The notes under the pieces are model-generated. The model was not told where the DNA came from. It made no database searches and worked only from the letters and a program-made list of their open reading frames with translations. A DNA stretch of 64,000 bases from Alkalicoccus luteus. Lineage in GTDB: Bacteria; Bacillota; Bacilli; Bacillales; Salisediminibacteriaceae. Location of the stretch: NCBI GenBank assembly GCA_052061695.1, contig JBPZEY010000006.1, one strand, 5' to 3'. The translations under genes were made by a program, and so were the position numbers. Each line of letters opens with the position of its first letter. The first letter of the stretch is position 1. This document shows positions 41,571 to 49,182 of this stretch, in pieces.

Positions 41571-42281
41571 TCAGCTGTCAGATACAGCTGCGGCAAGGGC
41601 GACATGCACCATTTCATTAAAGGTTTCCTGGCGTTCCTGAGAGGACGTTTCCTCTCCCGTAATAATATGGTCACTGACCGTCAGGACAGAAAGGGCCTGT
41701 ACTTGGAAGCGGGCAGCAATCGTGTAAAGCGCCGAGCTTTCCATTTCCACTGCAAGCACTTGATGCTTAGCCAAGTTTGGAATCAGTGTTTCATCCTCAT
41801 TATAGAAAACGTCGCTAGTGAAGACACTGCCGACTTTAACGTTCAGGCCTTGAGCCTGAGCACCGTCGTATGCTTTTTTCAACAGATCGAAATCTGCTGT
41901 TGGAGCGAAATCAACTCCTTTGAAATAGTGCTGGTTAACGCCGGAGTTTGTCGCTGCACTCATCGCAATAATGACGTCACGAACGTTAACGTCCTTTTGA
42001 ATAGCACCGCAAGTGCCGACACGGATCAGCTTTTTCACATCGTAGCTGTTAATCAGCTCGTGTGCATAAATGGAGATAGATGGAACACCCATGCCCGTTC
42101 CTTGAACAGAAACCCGTTCGCCTTTGTATGTCCCTGTATAGCCGTACATTCCGCGTACATCATTGTACTGCGTGACGTCCTCTAAAAAGTTTTCGGCGAT
42201 ATATTTAGCCCGGAGCGGATCTCCCGGCAGCAGAATCGCCTCTGCAATTTCCCCTTTTTGTGCGCCTATGTGTACACTCAT
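41571..42281 (-). CDS. deoD: Purine-nucleoside phosphorylase
   Basis: Phosphorolyses purine nucleosides in salvage. The 236-residue DeoD-type hexameric enzyme shows the phosphate-site LLPGDPLRAKYIAENFLED, the IRVGTCGAI segment, EMESSALYTIAARF and the catalytic Asp in TVSDHIITGEE. The start follows gaaaggg. It stands alone here. Confidence 0.95.
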   Translation of the reverse strand: MSVHIGAQKGEIAEAILLPGDPLRAKYIAENFLEDVTQYNDVRGMYGYTGTYKGERVSVQGTGMGVPSISIYAHELINSYDVKKLIRVGTCGAIQKDVNVRDVIIAMSAATNSGVNQHYFKGVDFAPTADFDLLKKAYDGAQAQGLNVKVGSVFTSDVFYNEDETLIPNLAKHQVLAVEMESSALYTIAARFQVQALSVLTVSDHIITGEETSSQERQETFNEMVHVALAAAVSDS

Positions 42282-42353
42282 TGTGTTCAGCCCTTTCGTA
42301 AAAAATATGGTCTACTAAGCTATCTTATCAGATAGAGCAACTGGCGGTAAACC

Positions 42354-44918
42354 TCACATGCTGGCATGACCGGCTTTTATGAATGGAGCAAGCAGCTCTT
42401 CTTTCGTAAGAGATGGATTCTCAAGCTTGCGCATTTCCGCTTCGAAGAGCATGTCTGAAAAAACCGGACCAGGATGGAATCCTGCTTCAATCAAATCCTT
42501 CCCTTTTAATGCATGCCTCGCATCAAGCCGTCTCCAAACGTAGCGGGCAAGTGAAGGTTCTTCGGAGAATGCTGCAAAGGCGACAGCAGCCCAGTCAGGT
42601 ATGTGGGATGCGGCAGCGTGAGCATCCCGGTAAGGCATCCTTTTTCCTTCTGTATAGCTCCAAAGAGACAGCCATGCATCACATGCTTTTTCCTCCTGCC
42701 GGTTCATCGCATAAGAGCGGACATTCTGTACCGAAGAGGAGCTGGAAGACGTCATGAACAGCATCGTTGCCATCCACGCCGCTTCGGGAAATGCGACGCC
42801 TTGTTGTTGAAATATCCGTCTGTACCTGTTCATACGGCGCTGCCGGCGACGGACGACTGCTGGCTCTTCCGGAGCGGACAGAAGAATCTTCTGAAGCTGG
42901 AAGGAAAACAAGCGTTCCAGACCTTTTAAAGGTTCACTTTGCGTAAAAAGCCGGTAAAGCTCTTCAGACAGGCGAAAGTGGCTGACAGAGGCAAGCAGTT
43001 CCTTGTTTTCTTCTGCTAAGTATTTCGTCTGGGCCTCCATTTGGAACATAAAACGAGTTTCAAAACGGACCGCCCGCAAAATACGTGTCGGATCTTCGAC
43101 AAAGCTTAGGTTATAAAGAATGCGAAGCTTTCGGTTGGTTAGATCCTCGAGTCCGTTAAAATAATCGGTCAGCTCTCCATACCTGGATCGGTTTATCTGA
43201 ACCGCAAGCGTATTAATCGTGAAGTCCCGGCGGTACAAATCCTCCCGTATCGTAGAAAGCTCCACGCGCGGCAGCGCAGCAGGAAAATCGTAGTACTCCG
43301 TTCGAGCACTTGTCAGATCGACCTTGCTGCCTTCCACGGTTGTCCATGTTGCTGTACGAAAAGCTTCGTGAACTTTTAAACGTCCACCGTAGGCTTCAGC
43401 GAGGGAAGCGCCGAAAGAGGGAGCATCGCCTTCAAGCACAATATCGAGATCTTCATTTGGAATGTTGAGAAACAGGTCTCGAACAATACCGCCGATAATA
43501 AACACAGGGATACGCTGTTCATCTGCCAGCTTTTGGATAGAGCTGATAATCGTTAACAGCTCAGGCGGAAACTGCTTTTCCATCGTTTTAGCGACTTGAC
43601 GCTTTACAGGTCCTCCACTGCGGATGCTGCTGGAGGAAGGCTGGCGCCCGTGCATGGCCTGAATAATATCAGAACGGGATACGATGCCAACAGGTCTGCC
43701 GTCTTGAAGAACGGGCAAACGGCCAATTTGTTTTTCCATCATCGTCGTGCGGATTTGATCGAGTCGGACAGAGCCGTCGATCCATACGGGATTTCGCTGC
43801 ATGAACCCTTTAACCGGGGCATGACCGAGCCCGTGATGAAGTGCTTTGTCAAGGTCCCGCCGAGAGATAATGCCGGTCAGACGGTCGTCTTCCACAATCG
43901 GAAAACCGCTGTGGCCGTATCGGTAGATCATCTTGACAGCCGTTTCGACTGTTGTTTCCGGCGCGATAACTCGTACCGGAGACGACATAAGATCAGAAGC
44001 TGTTAAAGCCGGAACCACTGCTTCGGCAAGCTTTGACTTGATCTTCTCGGCAGCTTCTGCCGCAGACATCCCTTTGACAGAAGCCGAAGCTGCTTGAGCG
44101 TGACCGCCGCCGCCGAAGTGATCGACAAGCGCACGGAAATCGACCTGCTCAGATTGGCCTCTCGTCGTAATAAACGTCTTGTTTCCCATCCCGCATACAA
44201 CGATGACGCCGTCCAGACCGGTTACCTGGAGAAGCTTTTTGCAAATGTGCGCAAGGTGGCCGGTATAGTAATCCTGATCAGAAGCACTAAGCATAATGTC
44301 AATCCCATCAATTGTATGCTGTTCGCCATTCTCAAGCAGTTCCTGAAAAAGCCGCTGCTGATCAGTTGAGAGCGGTGTTTCTCTGAACTGGTCCACAACT
44401 TTTAGATTTGCACCTGCACGCAGAAAATAAGCACCGGCTTCTAAATCCCGGGCGGTCGTCCCCGGGATAGTAAAGGAGTCTGTATCGGAATAAAGACCGA
44501 GTGCAAAAACCGTTGCCTCCAAAGGAGAGATGGGAATCGACCTCGCATGAATATGCTCTGCCAGCAGTGTAACACAGGCTCCGACGGCCTCGTTCTGGAC
44601 GGATTGGACATTCGTAAATGCTGCCTTTTCATTCGTATGGTGATCAATAATCGTGACAGGAAGAGCATCGGCCCCTTCTCCAGCTTGACGATCCAGATAG
44701 GAAGCATCTACGAGGATCAATTCTTTCACACGACTCCAATCTACTTCGTGAATTTTGATGAACGGGAATATATCTTTGTAAATCGTAATAAAATGCTCGA
44801 CCTCCGATGTCAATCTGGAGGGCAGAACAGGCTCAGCTTCCGGATACAGCTTTTTAGCGGCAATCAGGGAGGCAAGCGCATCAAAATCGAGGTTGTTGTG
44901 CGACATGATCAACTGCAT
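42354..44918 (-). CDS. DHH-CBS-CBS-tRNA nucleotidyltransferase fusion
   Basis: An 854-residue multidomain protein. Order: DHH phosphoesterase (SHNNLDFDALASLI, LVDASYLDRQ, IIDHHTNEKA), DHHA1 with FGGGGHAQAASAS near residue 270, two CBS domains (about 305-425), then a class II tRNA nucleotidyltransferase (IIGGIVRDLFL, NEDLDIVLEGDAPS, RRDFTINTLAVQI, RAVRFETRF). This domain order is known from bacteria with split CC- and A-adding enzymes; B. halodurans has two nucleotidyltransferases. It may add A or CCA to tRNA 3' ends, with nucleotide sensing by CBS and exonuclease-like DHH activity. Which nucleotides it adds cannot be read from sequence alone. Confidence 0.9.
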   Translation of the reverse strand: MQLIMSHNNLDFDALASLIAAKKLYPEAEPVLPSRLTSEVEHFITIYKDIFPFIKIHEVDWSRVKELILVDASYLDRQAGEGADALPVTIIDHHTNEKAAFTNVQSVQNEAVGACVTLLAEHIHARSIPISPLEATVFALGLYSDTDSFTIPGTTARDLEAGAYFLRAGANLKVVDQFRETPLSTDQQRLFQELLENGEQHTIDGIDIMLSASDQDYYTGHLAHICKKLLQVTGLDGVIVVCGMGNKTFITTRGQSEQVDFRALVDHFGGGGHAQAASASVKGMSAAEAAEKIKSKLAEAVVPALTASDLMSSPVRVIAPETTVETAVKMIYRYGHSGFPIVEDDRLTGIISRRDLDKALHHGLGHAPVKGFMQRNPVWIDGSVRLDQIRTTMMEKQIGRLPVLQDGRPVGIVSRSDIIQAMHGRQPSSSSIRSGGPVKRQVAKTMEKQFPPELLTIISSIQKLADEQRIPVFIIGGIVRDLFLNIPNEDLDIVLEGDAPSFGASLAEAYGGRLKVHEAFRTATWTTVEGSKVDLTSARTEYYDFPAALPRVELSTIREDLYRRDFTINTLAVQINRSRYGELTDYFNGLEDLTNRKLRILYNLSFVEDPTRILRAVRFETRFMFQMEAQTKYLAEENKELLASVSHFRLSEELYRLFTQSEPLKGLERLFSFQLQKILLSAPEEPAVVRRRQRRMNRYRRIFQQQGVAFPEAAWMATMLFMTSSSSSSVQNVRSYAMNRQEEKACDAWLSLWSYTEGKRMPYRDAHAAASHIPDWAAVAFAAFSEEPSLARYVWRRLDARHALKGKDLIEAGFHPGPVFSDMLFEAEMRKLENPSLTKEELLAPFIKAGHASM

Positions 44919-45000
44919 GGCGATCTCCTTTCATCAGAGGCGCATCAGATCGTTCTCTGCTACAATAAGGATAGCATACGAAACCGCTGGAGTGATGATG

Positions 45001-45780
45001 ATGAATAAACGAGTTTACACAACCATGCTGGAATTAACACATAATCCGCTTTACGCGAAGCTGCTGCGTTCTTTCGTGTCTTCACGGGCGAGCAGCCTGC
45101 TGATTCCCGGCTTTATCAAAACGTTTCAAGTCGATATGACCGACTACCTGGAGGATCCCGGCTCCTATCGATCGCTGCAGCAATTTTTTTCGCGCAGGAC
45201 GCTGGAAGGAAGCCGGCCGGTGACCATGCTTGAAAAAACGATCGCAAGTCCTGTTGATGGTGTATTAACTGCATGCGGCAGTCTAAGCGGCGACGGCTCC
45301 TTTGAAGTAAAGGGAGTGAGGCACAGCGCAGCAACACTTCTTGCCGTGACAGGCGCAGCAGAGCGTTACCAGAACGGCAGCTTTGCAGTTTTTTATCTGT
45401 CTCCGAAAGAATACCACCGGATACATGCTGCTTCGGCTGGTCGAGTGCTGAGACGGTGGGCCGCCGGTGAGTATTCCGAGCCAGTCAATGACATGGCGTT
45501 TCTGCTGGGACGAACACCGCTTGCTGATAACTACAGGCTTATGACGGAAATGGAGGGAGAGGCAGGCCGATATATCACTGCTAAAATAGGCGCACTTAAT
45601 GTGAATAGTATTACTCCCTCAAGTCTGCAGGAATCATTTGAGAAGGGCGATGAGATGGCAGCCTTTGGGTTCGGTTCAAGTGTTGTCCTTCTGTACGAGC
45701 GTCCTGATGTTAAATGGAAAAAAGAAGCAGGAACGTTTGTGAGACAGGGGGAAGCAGTTGCAGTAGAAGGACAGCGTTAA
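45001..45780 (+). CDS. psd: Phosphatidylserine decarboxylase proenzyme
   Basis: Makes phosphatidylethanolamine from phosphatidylserine at the membrane. The 259-residue proenzyme has ASPVDGVLTACG, the YLSPKEYHRIHAASAG motif and, near the C-terminus, the self-cleavage site GFGSSVVLLYE, where the serine becomes the pyruvoyl group. The start is the third of three ATG codons (45001), 8 nt from tggag. The B. subtilis gene pairs with pssA; here it is alone, divergent from the DHH-CBS-nucleotidyltransferase gene. Confidence 0.94.
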   Translation: MNKRVYTTMLELTHNPLYAKLLRSFVSSRASSLLIPGFIKTFQVDMTDYLEDPGSYRSLQQFFSRRTLEGSRPVTMLEKTIASPVDGVLTACGSLSGDGSFEVKGVRHSAATLLAVTGAAERYQNGSFAVFYLSPKEYHRIHAASAGRVLRRWAAGEYSEPVNDMAFLLGRTPLADNYRLMTEMEGEAGRYITAKIGALNVNSITPSSLQESFEKGDEMAAFGFGSSVVLLYERPDVKWKKEAGTFVRQGEAVAVEGQR

Positions 45781-45801
45781 CAACTAGAAAAATAAAGAGA
45801 T

Positions 45802-45834
45802 GGGGAGGCGCAGAACAGGCGCCTCCCCTTTTTG
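45802..45834. terminator. Terminator between psd and mrpG
   Basis: GGGGAGGCG (45802-45810) pairs perfectly with CGCCTCCCC (45820-45828), followed by TTTTTG on the + strand. It may also stop the mrp operon on the - strand. Confidence 0.88.
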
Positions 45835-45840
45835 CTTTCA

Positions 45841-46200
45841 CTATGATTCAACTTTTTCTGCCTCACTGCGGGCTTTCTTTAAATCATCCTGGTCTGTCAG
45901 TTTCGACAGCGGCACTCCAGTTAGGTACGCAGCTCTTGAAATCATGAAGGCCCCAACAGGAGCTGTCAGGAATACAAAGATGATTCCCAGCAGAACTTTC
46001 CCGACAAAAATATCGTGCATCACCAAAAAGTAAAGAAAGGTGCCGGTTAAAATACCAATAACGCCAAGGGTGGCGCTTTTCGTCGCAGCGTGCAGCCGTC
46101 CGTAAACATCCGGGAAGCGAAGGATTCCAATCGACCCCAGAAAGCTCAGCAGACCGCCTGTAATGAGGAGGAGACTAACGAGAACTTCCATCACGATCAA
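45841..46200 (-). CDS. mrpG: Na+/H+ antiporter subunit MrpG
   Basis: The last subunit of the Mrp complex, a 119-residue protein with three membrane segments and the signature IGILRFPDVYGRLHAATKSA. The TTG at 46200 is 8 nt from an aggagg site and gives the same N-terminal length as B. subtilis MrpG; GTG 46194 and ATG 46191 are possible but too far from the site. The gene overlaps mrpF by 26 nt. Confidence 0.92.
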   Translation of the reverse strand: MIVMEVLVSLLLITGGLLSFLGSIGILRFPDVYGRLHAATKSATLGVIGILTGTFLYFLVMHDIFVGKVLLGIIFVFLTAPVGAFMISRAAYLTGVPLSKLTDQDDLKKARSEAEKVES

Positions 46201-46462
46201 CGACAACCCCTCCTTCCAGGAATTTAGCAAAGGAAACTGTGCTGATAAAGGCAAGAATAGCGATGATCAGGAGGGCCTCTGCATAAAGAATAGTTTGCTG
46301 TACCATCATGACCAGTCCGATAAAGCCGATTAAGTTCAGCCCAATCGTATCAAGTGCGACTACTCTGTCTGCCATCGAAGGTCCTTTAACAAGACGAACG
46401 ACACAAAGAATGATAGAAACAGCAAGCAGAACGAGCGTAATCTGTGCGGTGATCAAAATCAT
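46175..46462 (-). CDS. mrpF: Na+/H+ antiporter subunit MrpF
   Basis: A 95-residue protein with three membrane segments and the conserved VRLVKGPSMADRVVALDTIG. MrpF and MrpG lie in the small-subunit half of the antiporter. The start codon overlaps the mrpE stop (ATGA-type) and the end overlaps mrpG. Confidence 0.95.
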   Translation of the reverse strand: MILITAQITLVLLAVSIILCVVRLVKGPSMADRVVALDTIGLNLIGFIGLVMMVQQTILYAEALLIIAILAFISTVSFAKFLEGGVVVDRDGSSR

Positions 46463-46938
46463 TACTGCGTCACCTCCAGAATCGCTTTTTCAAATGATTC
46501 GTGAATTTCCCGAATGGCCTGCTCTTTATCCGGAACGTTAATGGCATGTATGAAAAGCGTATTGCCATCCTCGGAAAAGTCCATCGTAAGCGTACCGGGA
46601 GTTAAAGAAATTAAGTTTGCTAGAAGTGTTTTTTCCCAATCGGTTTTAAGGACCGTCGGTACGGCTATAATTCCCGGAGTGATGTCCATTTTTGGTCTGA
46701 GAATGATTTTTACCAAGTCCCAGTTCGCTTCTACCAATTTATAGGCAAACAGAAGAAGCAGCTTCATAAACGCATATACTCTTCTGAAATAAAAATCAAA
46801 GCGGAGGAAGCGTCTCAAAAAGAAGAGCATTCCAAGGCCTACAATGTACCCGAATACGAAATGCACAAACGTGAACGAGTTTTGAAGCAGCATCCAGATA
46901 AGCGCAATGACAATGTTTAATAAAATTTGAAATTGCAT
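46462..46938 (-). CDS. mrpE: Na+/H+ antiporter subunit MrpE
   Basis: A 158-residue subunit with two or three N-terminal membrane segments and a cytosolic C-terminal half; LTPGTLTMDFSEDGNTLFIH is the family signature. MrpE is needed for full activity and assembly of the complex. It starts 3 nt after the mrpD stop. Confidence 0.95.
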   Translation of the reverse strand: MQFQILLNIVIALIWMLLQNSFTFVHFVFGYIVGLGMLFFLRRFLRFDFYFRRVYAFMKLLLLFAYKLVEANWDLVKIILRPKMDITPGIIAVPTVLKTDWEKTLLANLISLTPGTLTMDFSEDGNTLFIHAINVPDKEQAIREIHESFEKAILEVTQ

Positions 46939-46941
46939 AAT

Positions 46942-48426
46942 CTATTCCCCCAGTACGGCGTCAATGTAAATTGACGGATCGAGGATCTGGTCGGCCGTCA
47001 GCTGTATGAACGTGAACACCGGTTCTGCAAAAAGTCCCATTGCAATCGTCAGGACGATAAACGGTACGATTGGCATCAGCAGCGGCGCCAGTTTAATGTG
47101 GCTGTAATCCGACCGCTGAAGAGACGGTGACCCCCAAAACACATAAATGAATATCTTCATCATGGAGAAGAGAGTAAAGACACCAACTATCAGAGCGACG
47201 GCGACAATCACATACATTTCAGCTTCCAGACCTGATAAGACGAGTGCGAACTTACTGAAAAATCCGCTAAGCGGAGGAATGCCGGCAATAGAAACAGCGG
47301 CAATGAAAAATAACCAGGCGAGCGCCGGATGGGTTTTCAGCAAACCGCTCATTTCTTTCAAATTATTCGTGCCTGTAATTTTCTGTGTAGCCCCTGCAAA
47401 CAGAAAGAGCGCTGACTTGACGACCACATTGTGAGCGATGTGGTAAATAGCACCCGCTACAGCGAGGGGAGTGAAAATCGCAAGCCCCATGATCATATAA
47501 CCGATCTGACTGATAATATGATACGTCAAAATCATTTTAAAATTAAACTGGGCGACTGCGGCAAGAACCCCGAGCACCATCGTAAGCGCTGCAAGCACGA
47601 GCAGAACCGTGTGAGTAAACGATATATCGTGCACGAATATAAGCGTAAAGGTTCTGAAAATCGCATAGACCCCGACTTTGGTCAGCAAGCCGCCAAACAA
47701 TGCTGCGATCGCGGCTGGTGGCCCGTAGTATGACTGCGGAAGCCAGAAGTAGAGGGGAAATAAAGCCCCTTTTATCCCGAAAACGATTAACAGCATGATA
47801 GCAGCCGTATTGACTACGCCGGTCTGACCGATTTCCTCGATCTGCTGGGCAATGTGTGCCAGGTTAAGGGTACCCGTCAGTCCGTAAATGTAGGCAAGCG
47901 CGGCGAGAAACATCATAGAGGCAAAAATATTGATAACCACATATTTGTATGATTCGCGCAGCTGAAATTTTGTTCCCCCTGTAACAATTAAGATAAAAGA
48001 GGAGATCAGCATCACCTCAAAAAAGACGAACAAGTTAAACAAGTCTCCTGTTAAAAAGGACCCGTTAACACCAGTCAGCAAAAAGAAGTAAAACGGATAA
48101 AAGAAGTATTTTTCCCGTTCTTTTGCGATTGTCTGAAAGGCAAAAAACAAGCAGGTAACCCCAGTGATGCTGCTCAACAGCACCATCAGTGAAGCAAACA
48201 AGTCACCGACCAGCACAATCCCGAACGGGGCGGGCCAGTTTCCAAGCTCTACAGTAAGAATGCCGTCCTGATAAACAGAATAGACAAGCAGCACAGATGC
48301 TGCCAGCATAATGAGCATGACAGCCGCACTGGATATACGCTGGAGTTTTGGAAAGTTGCGAAACAAAATGAGTACGGCTCCGGCAATAAATGGAATAAGA
48401 ACCGGGAGCAGGACGATATTATTCAT
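46942..48426 (-). CDS. mrpD: Na+/H+ antiporter subunit MrpD
   Basis: A 494-residue membrane protein, homologous to respiratory complex I subunits ND2/ND4, with about 14 membrane segments. The proton-channel features are the broken-helix lysine region GIKGALFPLYFWLPQSYYGP and the FFEVMLISSF glutamate segment. The ATG at 48426 is 8 nt from gagagg; the ATG at 48432 is too close to that site. It overlaps the mrpC stop. Confidence 0.95.
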   Translation of the reverse strand: MNNIVLLPVLIPFIAGAVLILFRNFPKLQRISSAAVMLIMLAASVLLVYSVYQDGILTVELGNWPAPFGIVLVGDLFASLMVLLSSITGVTCLFFAFQTIAKEREKYFFYPFYFFLLTGVNGSFLTGDLFNLFVFFEVMLISSFILIVTGGTKFQLRESYKYVVINIFASMMFLAALAYIYGLTGTLNLAHIAQQIEEIGQTGVVNTAAIMLLIVFGIKGALFPLYFWLPQSYYGPPAAIAALFGGLLTKVGVYAIFRTFTLIFVHDISFTHTVLLVLAALTMVLGVLAAVAQFNFKMILTYHIISQIGYMIMGLAIFTPLAVAGAIYHIAHNVVVKSALFLFAGATQKITGTNNLKEMSGLLKTHPALAWLFFIAAVSIAGIPPLSGFFSKFALVLSGLEAEMYVIVAVALIVGVFTLFSMMKIFIYVFWGSPSLQRSDYSHIKLAPLLMPIVPFIVLTIAMGLFAEPVFTFIQLTADQILDPSIYIDAVLGE

Positions 48427-48757
48427 CGGCATTACCTCTCAATTCTTCTAAATCCTCTGTGCCGTGCTCTTTATACGTACGATAGGCGAGTACGAGCAAA
48501 AATGCTGTCACTCCGAAGCTGATAACGATCGCTGTCAGGATAACCGCCTGAGGAAGCGGATCGGTGTAGGCTTCGGCATTTTCAGTGAGCAGCGGCGGAG
48601 CCCCGGTTTCCAATCCTGACAAAGTCAGAATGAGCAAATGAACTCCGTGTGACAGCATGACAACCCCAAACGCAACTCGCAGAAGGCTGCGAGTCATAAA
48701 CAGATACGTAGCGACGGCGATGATTATTCCAGATGTAAAGATCATTAGTATTTCCAT
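48419..48757 (-). CDS. mrpC: Na+/H+ antiporter subunit MrpC
   Basis: A 112-residue NuoK-like subunit with three membrane segments; FGVVMLSHGVHLLILTLSG and TDPLPQAVILTAIVISFGVT are the family hallmarks. It shares one base with the mrpB stop and overlaps mrpD. Confidence 0.95.
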   Translation of the reverse strand: MEILMIFTSGIIIAVATYLFMTRSLLRVAFGVVMLSHGVHLLILTLSGLETGAPPLLTENAEAYTDPLPQAVILTAIVISFGVTAFLLVLAYRTYKEHGTEDLEELRGNADE

Positions 48758-49182
48758 TACGAAACATCCTCTGCAATCGAAATAATCGTTAACAGGGCAA
48801 CTGCTACAACGACGAGCAGAATTCCGAGGTCAAAAGGAAGTGCGGTTGTCAGCTCTACTTCTCCGACAAACGGAATCTGATAATACTCAAAGTACTGCGT
48901 TAAAAACGGATCCCCAAACAAGTAACTGTTCAGTCCTGTAAGGATCGCGAGAAGAAGACCAATGGCAATGATGGCAGTGTAGTCAAAAGGGAGCACCTTG
49001 TTGATACGCTCAACGTCAAATGTTACATACAGCAAGATCAAGGCACCAGCCATCATCAAACCGCCGATAAATCCTCCGCCGGGGGCATTATGCCCGGCGA
49101 AGAACAAATAGACAGAAAAAGAAAGGACAATAAAGGAGACGATTCGAGTGATCGTATGGAGCATCAAGAAGTTCGTTTTCAT
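48757..49182 (-). CDS. mrpB: Na+/H+ antiporter subunit MrpB
   Basis: A 141-residue subunit with four membrane segments and FFAGHNAPGGGFIGGLMMAG as the family signature (the MnhB domain). Its ATG overlaps the mrpA stop by 4 nt, showing translational coupling. Confidence 0.95.
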   Translation of the reverse strand: MKTNFLMLHTITRIVSFIVLSFSVYLFFAGHNAPGGGFIGGLMMAGALILLYVTFDVERINKVLPFDYTAIIAIGLLLAILTGLNSYLFGDPFLTQYFEYYQIPFVGEVELTTALPFDLGILLVVVAVALLTIISIAEDVS

